From JBFMGS01 sp040752635 (GTDB lineage Bacteria; Bacillota; SHA-98; UBA4971): a stretch of 8,434 nucleotides of DNA. Location: the NCBI GenBank assembly GCA_040752635.1, contig JBFMGS010000076.1:1-8434 (forward strand), read 5' to 3'. A model generated the notes under the pieces. It was not told where the DNA came from and made no database searches. It saw only the letters and a list, made by a program, of their open reading frames with translations. The position numbers were made by a program, and so were the translations under genes. Of this stretch, positions 1 to 6,118 are shown in pieces; the stretch's first letter is position 1, and every line of letters begins with the position of its first letter.

Positions 1-1
1 T

Positions 2-103
2 CTAGTCTACAGCCTCGAAGAGGTGGAACGCTGGCGTAATGCCCGCAATCACATCATCGCACGGGCGCTGCGGGAAGGGAAGTTCCTCCATGGCAGAGTA
101 TGA
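2..103 (+). CDS. MNT-type nucleotidyltransferase, C-terminal end only (antitoxin-like)
   Basis: The last 33 codons of a gene that begins before the window, ending at TGA 101-103. The visible peptide contains SLEEVERWRNARNHIIARAL followed by REGKFLHG. This resembles the extreme C-terminus of minimal nucleotidyltransferases of the NTP_transf_2 type, where an 'ERWR...ALREG.vLY' tail is common. The catalytic GSxxxGxxxxxSD region lies outside the window and cannot be checked. The gene overlaps the next one, a HEPN-like start, by 14 nt; this is the usual layout of MNT/HEPN toxin-antitoxin pairs, in which the MNT protein neutralises the HEPN RNase, in studied cases by nucleotidylating it. The pairing supports the call more than the short peptide does. 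Confidence 0.6.
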   Translation, partial: LVYSLEEVERWRNARNHIIARALREGKFLHGRV

Positions 104-293
104 CGAGGCCCAGCGGCTGCTATTCGCGGCCTACAGGGACTTACGCGCGCTGCAGGGTATGACTGACGCATCGGTCGGGCCGGTTGATTGGCGCCAGCAT
201 CACCCGAGTTCTACGACCTTCACTCCTATACCATACAGCCTGGCGATCTCGTTTATCTCATCCTGTCCCGAGAAAAGGCAGCGCATCCGTTGA
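90..293 (+). pseudogene. truncated HEPN-domain protein (toxin partner of MNT), 5' remnant
   Basis: ATG 90 is preceded by a purine-rich GGAAGGGAAG (73-82) at 7 nt spacing and lies inside the end of the nucleotidyltransferase gene. The first residues, MAEYDEAQRLLFAAYRDLRA then LQGMTD, match the first helix typical of HEPN proteins encoded next to MNT genes. After about residue 25 (nt ~165) the resemblance stops. The rest of the frame, to a stop at 291-293, is Ser/Pro-rich, lies antisense to the neighbouring ATPase-nuclease gene and looks non-native. Intact HEPN toxins are about 110-140 residues and carry the RNase motif Rx4-6H in the C-terminal half, which is absent here, so no toxin activity is expected. 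The break between about 160 and 200 coincides with the 3' end of the convergent gene, suggesting a recombination junction. Confidence 0.6.
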
Positions 294-2098
294 GCCTCGT
301 CGCCCCGCTGCTCGGCGTCCGGCCGCCCGCCGTCCCCCGACCCGCCGCCAGACATCGCGTTATCCTGCCCCTGGCCACGGCGCCCCTCGCTCCCTTGTAT
401 CAGCACTCCTATCAGCGTCAGCGCCTCCCGTGTGAACCCGCCCGTCGATACAAGCCACACCGTAAGGTCCTGGCCCCTTCGCATCTCCTTCACCACTTCC
501 GCCGCCTCAAGGGCCTTCCTTACCTCCTGGGCTGTCATGGGCTCGTCCTTCCGATACTTGCACTCTGCTACCCATATGTGCTTTATTCCATCCCGCTCAC
601 AGTCCCCGTACGCGTCGATCTGATACTCCCCGGAGGTGGGCAGCTTTACAACCATGTCCCCGCGTGCCCGGAAGAGCGGCGCAGTGATGACCTCGCCCGG
701 ACGGCCGAAGAGCTTTCCGTCGAGCTCCTCGTTGTTGAACCTTGACATCACGTTCTGGACCACCATCTCCAGGAACTTGCCCTTGACGTAGTTGAAAAGG
801 CCCTGCTCTTTCAGGTCCACCTTCTCGACGTCCTCGAGCTCGCTCTCGTAGCGGTGCTGGATGTAGCGCATGAGCATGATATCGTTGAAGGTGTAGTACT
901 TGAAGTCGCTCCTGTAGACGAGGTCCGCCTGGTAGAGCTTCTCGATCTTCTCTTCCACGGCATACCTGCTCACTTTGAGCTTGCTCGCGATCTCTTCGAT
1001 GTCCACCGGGGCGTCGTTGTACTTCGTGAAGTAGTAGATGATCTTCTTGCCGAGCTCCATGTCATCGTCCTGGTTAATGTACCGCCGGTTTTCAGCGAAG
1101 TGGGTCTCCCAGAAGCCGAATATCTTGCCCCTCGTCACCTCGTATTCGATGATCCTGTCGATGCCTCCCTTTGTGGTGAAGTCCTTGTCAGGGCAGCTAG
1201 ACTCGGCGCAGCAGTATACGTAGTAGGGATGGCCGTTCACCCTGGAACTCAAGTAAACGGCAAGCTCATCGGTGATGCCCGAGCCGCGCGCTCTGAGGAG
1301 TCTCTTCATCAACGCGGCGCCGTCCTCGATCGCCATGGGCTTCAAGTATCTGAAATCAAACCGCCCGCCAAGGGGCCCGCCCATGACGGTGCGGAATATC
1401 ATCGTCACAGCCGAACCCGAGACCAGCATGGGAGCGCGTCTGCTCTGGGACTGGCGGTCATAGGTCGCCGTAAGGTCGGTTGATCGGTGGATCTTCGGGT
1501 CAACCTCCCTCTCATCCTCAGCGTCGTAGATGTAGAACTTCATGTCCTGGAACTCATCGATGATGACTGCCACATGAACCCCAAGGATCGCCCCGAGGAA
1601 CTCCGGGGTCTTGATCATATCTTCCCAGTGGTTGCGAGCGTCCTGCCAGCCGCGCTCCTCATGCCTCTCGACAAAGACCCTGATGTGCTCCTGCTGGATA
1701 TAGCGCACCCTCTCGTCACTCGTCTCCAATCTCAACAGGGCCTTGAGATCCACTTCGCTGTTCGCATAGAGCGCCGGGTCTTTCAGGATGTACGCAATAT
1801 ACTGCCTGAAGAACGTGGTGTAGTATTCCAGCAAGAACTTCCGCAGCGTGGTCTCCTCCCGCTTCATCTTGAAGTAGAAGGGGGCCACGTCATAGTCCTT
1901 GAAGAATACGGTGTTGACCAGTCTGTCGAGCACCGCGGTCTTGCCCATCCGACGTGGCGAGATGAGCGCAAGGCTGCTGGAGATCCTGCGCTTGATATTG
2001 CGGTACCAGTTTTCCAGCTCTCTCAGTATCTCCACCCGGTCGGTGAACTCCTCCTCGGAGACAATCTCCTCGACTGGTAGAATCCGAGGCTCGATCAT
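200..2098 (-). CDS. P-loop ATPase - winged helix - PD-(D/E)XK nuclease-like fusion protein
   Basis: 632 residues; predicted ATP-driven DNA-acting protein of unknown role. Residues 10-300 form an archaeal-type/STAND-like ATPase: Walker A SPRRMGKT (47-54), Walker B VAVIIDEFQDM (177-187, D181/E182) and a sensor-like PMLVSGS (223-229). Residues about 350-400 resemble a winged helix (DIEEIASKLKVSRYAVEEKI). Residues about 435-560 fit a PD-(D/E)XK nuclease fold: helix with E444, D495 in QIDAYG, and E512-x-K514 in AECKYR. A Gly/Gln-rich stretch (about 561-613) separates this core from the final helix-strand, ARLYGIGVKVVEL. I chose ATG 2098 because GGAGG lies 11 nt upstream and the N-terminus then begins as in related ATPases. 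An in-frame ATG at 2161 adds 21 residues but has no visible ribosome site. The gene stands alone on the minus strand and converges on the HEPN remnant. Nearest known idea: Arch_ATPase proteins with a C-terminal nuclease domain, often in mobile or defence loci; function here is inferred. Confidence 0.82.
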   Translation of the reverse strand: MIEPRILPVEEIVSEEEFTDRVEILRELENWYRNIKRRISSSLALISPRRMGKTAVLDRLVNTVFFKDYDVAPFYFKMKREETTLRKFLLEYYTTFFRQYIAYILKDPALYANSEVDLKALLRLETSDERVRYIQQEHIRVFVERHEERGWQDARNHWEDMIKTPEFLGAILGVHVAVIIDEFQDMKFYIYDAEDEREVDPKIHRSTDLTATYDRQSQSRRAPMLVSGSAVTMIFRTVMGGPLGGRFDFRYLKPMAIEDGAALMKRLLRARGSGITDELAVYLSSRVNGHPYYVYCCAESSCPDKDFTTKGGIDRIIEYEVTRGKIFGFWETHFAENRRYINQDDDMELGKKIIYYFTKYNDAPVDIEEIASKLKVSRYAVEEKIEKLYQADLVYRSDFKYYTFNDIMLMRYIQHRYESELEDVEKVDLKEQGLFNYVKGKFLEMVVQNVMSRFNNEELDGKLFGRPGEVITAPLFRARGDMVVKLPTSGEYQIDAYGDCERDGIKHIWVAECKYRKDEPMTAQEVRKALEAAEVVKEMRRGQDLTVWLVSTGGFTREALTLIGVLIQGSEGRRGQGQDNAMSGGGSGDGGRPDAEQRGDEAQRMRCLFSGQDEINEIARLYGIGVKVVELG

Positions 2099-2185
2099 GA
2101 TCACGCACACCTCCGTCGCTTGCCCCCGAGAGCTATACCTGCCTAGCTCCGCTATTTCCAACGTAATCCGAATATTGCCATCTTC

Positions 2186-2214
2186 ATTCTACCGGAAAGA
2201 GAACGACGGGTCAA
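2186..2214 (-). promoter_or_regulatory. sigma-70-type promoter for the ATPase-nuclease gene
   Basis: Read on the minus strand: TTGACC (2209-2214), a 17-nt spacer, then TAGAAT (2186-2191). This matches the -35/-10 consensus at 10 of 12 positions with ideal spacing. Transcription would start near 2179, giving an untranslated leader of about 80 nt before ATG 2098, or about 18 nt before the alternative ATG 2161. Confidence 0.6.
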
Positions 2215-2215
2215 C

Positions 2216-2239
2216 GAGCCGGGCTCGCGGGCTCGCGAG
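2216..2239. repeat. GC-rich palindromic element between divergent promoters (candidate operator)
   Basis: Three overlapping symmetries occupy 24 bp. GAGCC-G-GGCTC is at 2216-2226. CTCGCG-GGCT-CGCGAG is at 2224-2239. The 8-mer GGGCTCGC is repeated in tandem (2221-2228, 2229-2236). The element lies exactly between the outward-facing -35 boxes of the minus-strand and speE promoters, where a shared repressor or activator could bind. It could also be a chance product of high GC content; no known operator is recognised. Confidence 0.4.
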
Positions 2240-2253
2240 ACCCTTGGCCGCCG

Positions 2254-2282
2254 TTGACACGCTGGCAGGTCAGGAATACAAT
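2254..2282 (+). promoter_or_regulatory. near-consensus sigma-70 promoter for speE
   Basis: TTGACA (2254-2259) is a perfect -35 box. A 17-nt spacer leads to TACAAT (2277-2282), one mismatch from the -10 consensus. Transcription would begin near 2289, leaving a leader of about 60 nt before the TTG start of speE. Such a strong promoter suggests constitutive expression unless the palindrome just upstream is an operator. Confidence 0.72.
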
Positions 2283-2347
2283 AGCAGCGCGGACAGGCAA
2301 TCCTGCCGCGGGCAAGCAGTTCCACATTATATGAGGGGGGCGCCGAG

Positions 2348-3181
2348 TTGGAGTTGTGGTTTACAGAGAGACAGACCCCGGGGGTGGCATTATCTCTTAA
2401 AGTTACGCGGACCGTCCACCGTGAGAGGACCGAGTACCAGGACCTGGCAGTGTTTGAGACTGTCAGCAACGGCAAGGTGCTCGTCCTGGACGGTTGCATC
2501 ATGACGACGGACCTGGACGAGTTCGTTTACCACGAGATGATCGCCCACGTGCCGCTGTGCACCCATCCGTCTCCCCGCAAGGTCCTGGTCGTCGGGGGCG
2601 GGGATGGAGGAACCATCCGTGAGATCCTCAAGCACCCCTCTGTGGATGTCGCGGTGCTGGCGGAGATAGACGAGCGGGTCATCGAGGTGAGCCGCGAATA
2701 TCTTCCAACCCTGTCGAGCGCGCTGCGAGATCCTCGCTGCCGTATAATGGTTGGCGACGGAGCCGAGCACGTCAGGACCCACCCGGGCGAATACGACGTC
2801 ATACTCTGCGACTCCACCGACCCCATCGGCCCCGGGGTGGTGCTGTTCTCGGAGGACTTTTACCGGTCGGCATACGAATCTCTGACTGACGGTGGGGTGT
2901 TTTGCGCCCAGATGGAGTCGCCGTTCTTCCACGGGGAGCTGATATCCCGGGTCGTTCGTACCCTCCGCAGCGTCTTCCCCATCGTGAGGCTCTACCTGGC
3001 AACGGTGCCCACCTACCCGGGCGCGCTATGGAGCTTTGTGCTGGCGTCGAAGAAGTACGACCCGCTCGCTGACGCCCGGAGCGCCGACCTGAAGACGAGG
3101 TACTACACGCCTGAGGTCCACAAGGCCGCGTTTGTCCTGCCGAAGTTCGTTGAGGAGCTCGTAAAGGGCCAGACGGCCTAA
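2348..3181 (+). CDS. speE: spermidine synthase (polyamine aminopropyltransferase)
   Basis: 277 residues, a normal length for SpeE. The enzyme transfers the aminopropyl group of decarboxylated S-adenosylmethionine to putrescine, yielding spermidine and methylthioadenosine in the cytosol. The N-terminal beta domain begins ELWFTERQTPG and holds DEFVYHEM (58-64). The Rossmann core carries VVGGGDGG (81-88) for the cofactor, the acidic AEID (105-108), D137 in GDGAE, and the catalytic region CDSTDPIGPG (154-163). VPTYPGALW and HKAAFVLPKF near the C-terminus are family signatures shared with Bacillus and Thermotoga enzymes. The start is TTG, preceded by GAGGGGG; no in-frame ATG lies nearby and the N-terminus aligns with known SpeE from residue 1. 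No speD or speA/speB gene is next to it. Some close relatives in thermophiles accept agmatine, so the acceptor is not certain. Confidence 0.95.
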   Translation: MELWFTERQTPGVALSLKVTRTVHRERTEYQDLAVFETVSNGKVLVLDGCIMTTDLDEFVYHEMIAHVPLCTHPSPRKVLVVGGGDGGTIREILKHPSVDVAVLAEIDERVIEVSREYLPTLSSALRDPRCRIMVGDGAEHVRTHPGEYDVILCDSTDPIGPGVVLFSEDFYRSAYESLTDGGVFCAQMESPFFHGELISRVVRTLRSVFPIVRLYLATVPTYPGALWSFVLASKKYDPLADARSADLKTRYYTPEVHKAAFVLPKFVEELVKGQTA

Positions 3182-3386
3182 GCGCCCCCGCCCCTTCCGT
3201 CCTTTCCGTGTAGGCCCGCCTGGCCTCGAGCCGGAGCTTTTCCGGAGTCGACGTAAGAGGAGCAGAGGAGCAAGGGAAGGCTCTCGGGAATAGGATAGGG
3301 CTGGGCTGTGCGCGGCAGTGTCTGCTCCTATCCGCGCTCTTTAGCCCTGGAGCTTTCCAACCCTTGTTCGGAAGGGGACGGCCCCG
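3182..3386. other. gene-free spacer between speE and feoB with short inverted repeats
   Basis: No plausible gene. The spacer holds a small hairpin, CCGGA-gcttt-TCCGG (3231-3245), without a following T-run, so it is not a convincing terminator for speE. Further on, GGATAGG (3293-3299) can pair with CCTATCC (3327-3333), while the overlapping AGGGCT (3297-3302) can instead pair with AGCCCT (3343-3348), giving two mutually exclusive folds ahead of feoB. I see no good -35/-10 pair and no A/T-rich Fur-like palindrome. The feoB ribosome site GGAAGGGGA lies at 3370-3378. Confidence 0.5.
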
Positions 3387-3947
3387 GTGCTTAAGAAGAA
3401 ACTGGCCATTGTCGGCACGCCGAACGTCGGCAAGAGCGTGCTCTTCAACGCCCTGACCGGCGCGTACGCGACAGTCTCCAATTACCCCGGGACAACGGTG
3501 GAGGTGTCACGAGGCTTTGCCAGGATACGGGGCGTAGACTTTGAAGTGATAGACACGCCGGGCGCGTACTCTCTTCTACCCATAACAGAGGAGGAGCGCG
3601 TCACCTTATCCGTCCTCCTTAATGAGGACCTCGACGTGGTCGTGCACGTTGTGGACGCCCGCAACCTCCGGAGAATGCTGCCGTTTACCCTGCAGCTCAT
3701 CGAGGCGGGCCTTCCGGTGGTGCTCGATGTAAACATACTGGACGAGGCCGAACGCATAGGGATGAAAATAGACATCCCCGGCCTCGAGCGAGAACTCGGT
3801 GTGGCGGTGGTCGGCACGGTGCTCACGCGCGGCCGGGGGGTGGACGCTCTCAAGGATAGGGTGGCAGCGTGTGCCCAGGGTATCACCGGCCCGCACCTCA
3901 AAGCCGTGCGACGATCCAGACGATCCAATAGAGCGCACAGCGCGTGA
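3387..3947 (+). CDS. feoB: FeoB N-terminal GTPase half (out-of-frame tail)
   Basis: 186 codons as read. All five G elements of the FeoB G domain are present: G1 GTPNVGKS (10-17), switch I NYPGTT (32-37), G3 DTPG (56-59), G4 NILD (116-119), and a G5-region loop VLTRGRG before the end. This domain binds and hydrolyses GTP on the cytosolic side and gates the attached permease. GTG 3387 is chosen because GGAAGGGG lies 9 nt upstream and the P-loop follows at the usual distance. The last dozen residues (RRSRRSNRAHSA) are frameshift product, not FeoB. Standing alone it would be a soluble GTPase without its helical spacer or membrane part. The first bases after the stop do not offer a good restart site: an AGGAGG at 3985-3990 lies only 3 nt before GTG 3994. 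Confidence 0.85.
   Translation: MLKKKLAIVGTPNVGKSVLFNALTGAYATVSNYPGTTVEVSRGFARIRGVDFEVIDTPGAYSLLPITEEERVTLSVLLNEDLDVVVHVVDARNLRRMLPFTLQLIEAGLPVVLDVNILDEAERIGMKIDIPGLERELGVAVVGTVLTRGRGVDALKDRVAACAQGITGPHLKAVRRSRRSNRAHSA
3910..3927 (+). repeat. 9-bp perfect tandem repeat at the feoB frameshift
   Basis: GACGATCCA occurs twice head to tail. In the permease frame it encodes Asp-Asp-Pro twice, ahead of IERTAREIEL, whereas related FeoB proteins usually have a single such element. A 9-bp duplication alone would not shift the frame; a 7-nt insertion (CGATCCA between CGA and GAC) is one simple alternative that would. Confidence 0.7.
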
Positions 3948-5346
3948 GATTGAGCTTTCGCTTTCTGCCGGCTACCGGGTTTCCAGGAGGGCTGTGGCCC
4001 TTCTTTTGCTTTCGGGTGAAAAAGACATCCATGCGCTTGTAAGGCGAAGGGAAGGTGGACAGCGGTACAAGAGGATCTGCCAGATCATCGAGTCTGCGGC
4101 CCGGCAGTATGACGCGCCTCTTTCATATGTTATAGGCATGAAGCGCCAGGAGCAGGCTGATTCCATCGTGCGCCGGGTGACCAGCTACGCCGGACGGCGG
4201 CAGGGCCGCGCTGCGGACATCCTTGACTTTGTGACGCTCTCGCCGGTCACCGGCATCCCTATCCTCCTTTTGGTGCTGTACTATGGCCTTTATAACTTCG
4301 TCGGGGTGCTCGGGGCTGGCACCGCGGTGGACTTCCTGGAGCGGTGGCTATTCGGGCAGGTGATCAACCCCGCAGTCAACGCCCTCGTGAACAGGCATAT
4401 CGCAAGCGTTCCCCTGCGGGAACTCATAGCCGGCGACTACGGTCTCATCACCCTCGGGCTACGCTATTCGGTGGCGATCGTCCTTCCCATCGTCGGCGCG
4501 TTTTTCTTGATGTTCTCCCTCCTCGAGGACACCGGATACCTGCCGAGGCTTGCGCTCCTGGCGGACAGGGTGTTCAAGTTCATCGGGCTCAGCGGCCGCG
4601 CGGTGATCCCGATGACGCTCGGATTCGGCTGCGACACCATGGCCACGATGGTCACGCGGACCCTGGAGACCAGGCGCGAGCGAACCATAGCCACACTGCT
4701 TCTTGCGCTCGCGGTACCGTGTTCGGCCCAGCTCGGCGTGATCCTGGGGATGCTCGCGTCAAGACCAGGCGCTCTTATGCTCTGGACGGCGTTTGTCGGG
4801 GCGGTTTTCCTCCTGGCAGGCTCCCTAGCTGCGCGAGTCCTTCCCGGGGAGAGCCCTGTGTTTTACATGGAACTGCCGCCGCTTCGCGTGCCGATCCTGT
4901 CAAACGTGCTTGCCAAGACATTTGCGAGGATGAAGTGGTACCTGGTCGAGGTTATGCCGCTTTTCATGGGGGCGAGCGTTCTTATTTGGATCGGCAGGAT
5001 GACAGGCCTGTTCGACCTCTTGCTGAAAGGGATCGAGGTGCCGGTCAGGCTCATGGGACTGCCGGGTGAAGCAGCGTTCGCGTTCCTTTTCGGTTTCTTC
5101 CGGCGCGACTACGGGGCGGCGGGGCTCTACGACCTCGTCAAGGCCGGGCGCCTGACCGGGGTGCAGCTTGTTGTGGCGTCGGTCACCCTGACACTGTTCG
5201 TGCCGTGCATAGCGCAGTTCGCCATGATGTGGAGAGAGCGCGGGTGGCGCACCGCGCTCGCCATCACAGGGATGATAGTCCCTGTAGCGTTTGCCTCCGG
5301 CTGCGCCCTGAACCTGGTCCTCACGTGGCTGGGGGTGGCGCTGTGA
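3910..5346 (+). CDS. feoB: FeoB permease half (helical spacer plus membrane domain), no own start
   Basis: 478 codons continuing FeoB in the shifted frame. The first ~110 residues are the helical NFeoB region. The membrane part starts near residue 115 (FVTLSPVTGIPILLLVLYYG) and has about eight hydrophobic segments in two Gate-type halves. Gate 1 is GFGCDTMATMVTR (about 238-250) with VPCSAQ (about 269-274); gate 2 is VPCIAQFAMMWRERGWR (about 431-447). E. coli-type FeoB has GFGCNVPA at gate 1, so this is the divergent class seen in many anaerobes. FFRRDYGAAGLYDL is another conserved stretch of that class. The coordinate 3910 marks where FeoB homology resumes, not a start codon; in-frame GTGs at 3799 and 3871 would add non-homologous sequence. 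The TGA overlaps the GTG at 5343, the farthest plausible feoA start. Confidence 0.85.
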   Translation, partial: DDPDDPIERTAREIELSLSAGYRVSRRAVALLLLSGEKDIHALVRRREGGQRYKRICQIIESAARQYDAPLSYVIGMKRQEQADSIVRRVTSYAGRRQGRAADILDFVTLSPVTGIPILLLVLYYGLYNFVGVLGAGTAVDFLERWLFGQVINPAVNALVNRHIASVPLRELIAGDYGLITLGLRYSVAIVLPIVGAFFLMFSLLEDTGYLPRLALLADRVFKFIGLSGRAVIPMTLGFGCDTMATMVTRTLETRRERTIATLLLALAVPCSAQLGVILGMLASRPGALMLWTAFVGAVFLLAGSLAARVLPGESPVFYMELPPLRVPILSNVLAKTFARMKWYLVEVMPLFMGASVLIWIGRMTGLFDLLLKGIEVPVRLMGLPGEAAFAFLFGFFRRDYGAAGLYDLVKAGRLTGVQLVVASVTLTLFVPCIAQFAMMWRERGWRTALAITGMIVPVAFASGCALNLVLTWLGVAL

Positions 5347-5426
5347 CTCACACCGCCGGGGCCAGCGGGGCCAGGATATTCCGCGACAGGCGCGGCACAA
5401 TAAAAGGCGGGCGCGGGGAGATAGCG

Positions 5427-5669
5427 GTGGTCTCACTCGCCGAGATGCGGCCGGGGGAGTCCGGGCGGATAGCGGGCATAAAGTCGGCCGACGGCCGCCT
5501 GCTTCAGAAGCTTCTCGCCATGGCGGTGCTCCCCGGGAGCGAAGTAAGGGTTGACCTGACCTTTCCTACGTTCGTCCTTCGGGTTGGCAATACCCGGGTC
5601 GCCGTGGACCGGGGGATCGCGGAGCAAATCGGGGTGGAACGCTCGTTGTCTGAAGGATCGAGAGGATAG
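5427..5669 (+). CDS. feoA: FeoA, SH3-like accessory protein of ferrous iron uptake
   Basis: 80 residues, the usual FeoA size. FeoA is a small cytosolic beta-barrel that acts with FeoB, probably modulating its GTPase or assembly. The FeoA/SH3-like pattern is clear: SLAEMRPGESGRIAGI, then LLQKLLAMAVLPGSEVRV, then FVLRVGNTRVAVDRGIAEQI. GTG 5427 is preferred because GGGGAG (5415-5420) lies 6 nt upstream and the family pattern begins at once. Another GTG at 5343 overlaps the feoB stop by 4 nt (GTGA) and would add 28 basic, Gly-rich residues; translational coupling makes it a real alternative. The order feoB then feoA is the reverse of the E. coli operon. An intact feoA directly behind the interrupted feoB argues that the locus is, or was very recently, functional. 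Confidence 0.85.
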   Translation: MVSLAEMRPGESGRIAGIKSADGRLLQKLLAMAVLPGSEVRVDLTFPTFVLRVGNTRVAVDRGIAEQIGVERSLSEGSRG

Positions 5670-6100
5670 TGGCTGCTGTTTTCCTCGCAGTTGCGTTACG
5701 GGCACTGCTGGCCATCGCCCTCGCCTCGGGTTCAGCTTTGGTGTTCAACAGGGCGGTGTCGAAAAACGCGCGCCCCGGTGCTCTGCTTGCCTTTGTGCTG
5801 GGGCCCTTGGTGGAAGAGGCGGCAAAGACCGGGTTTGCCCTGGCGGTCGCAGCGCCGCTTGTCGTTGCGCACATCGGCTTCGGCGCCGCGGAGGCGGCGT
5901 ATGATGCTGCCGGGCGGCGCGCCTCAGGCATTGCCGCAGGCGCCATGAGCCTTGTGAGCCACGGCGTCTTTGGCGTGGTAACGCAGCAGGTCTTGACCAT
6001 CACGCGACAGCCTCTCGCGGCGGTGCTGGCTGCCGCGGTCCTGCATGCGGTGTGGAATCTTGTCATCGTGGCGTTGGCTGAGGCCGGCCATCGATCTTGA
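5669..6100 (+). CDS. small PrsW/CPBP-like putative intramembrane metalloprotease
   Basis: 143 residues, strongly hydrophobic, with about four to five predicted membrane segments. Four conserved elements in the order of the PrsW/CPBP (Abi) families are visible: LVEEAAK (48-53, E49/E50), FGAAEA (71-76, E75), SHG (H98) and HAVWN (126-130, H126). These families are glutamate/histidine membrane proteases or prenyl-protein-processing enzymes; PrsW of Bacillus cuts an anti-sigma factor. The protein is shorter than typical PrsW (about 200-plus residues) and looks like a minimal catalytic core. The GTG start overlaps the feoA stop TAG by one base, so it is very likely co-translated with feoA. A role with the Feo transporter, such as turnover or assembly, is only inference. 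It might also be an inactive small membrane partner. Confidence 0.68.
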   Translation: MAAVFLAVALRALLAIALASGSALVFNRAVSKNARPGALLAFVLGPLVEEAAKTGFALAVAAPLVVAHIGFGAAEAAYDAAGRRASGIAAGAMSLVSHGVFGVVTQQVLTITRQPLAAVLAAAVLHAVWNLVIVALAEAGHRS

Positions 6101-6118
6101 GTTGGTTGGGATCTTACC

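Larger units (their letters stand above)
3387..5346 (+). pseudogene. feoB: feoB, ferrous iron transporter, interrupted by a +1 frameshift
   Basis: The complete gene, about 652 codons after correction, typical for FeoB. Reading is in one frame from GTG 3387 to about 3908 (ending ...GPHLKAV) and then continues in the frame one base later with DDPIERTAREIELSL. The observed first frame instead ends at TGA 3945-3947. One extra base (or two missing) between about 3900 and 3931 explains it. A perfect 9-bp tandem repeat, GACGATCCA twice (3910-3927), sits exactly at the break. Because both halves keep all key motifs and no other damage is seen, the lesion is either very recent or a sequencing/assembly error. 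A programmed frameshift is possible, but no slippery heptamer or clear stimulator is visible. Known role of intact FeoB: GTP-dependent Fe(II) uptake across the inner membrane. Confidence 0.78.

Noticed and set aside
188..745. Pro-rich 185-codon plus-strand frame that might continue the HEPN gene
   Set aside because: It does not resemble HEPN, is in another frame and is antisense to the nuclease domain of the neighbouring gene.
854..1483. 209-codon plus-strand frame opposite the ATPase-nuclease gene, and a 197-codon one at 1487-2080
   Set aside because: Both mirror the coding pattern of the minus-strand gene, which carries clear Walker and nuclease motifs; the plus-strand peptides show none.
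3231..3245. CCGGA-gcttt-TCCGG hairpin as the speE terminator
   Set aside because: Only 5 bp of stem and no T-run after it.
3799..3909. Upstream extension of the FeoB permease frame from GTG 3799
   Set aside because: Overlaps the GTPase domain in the wrong frame and gives a Trp/Arg-rich peptide unrelated to FeoB, so it is frameshift shadow rather than a true N-terminus.
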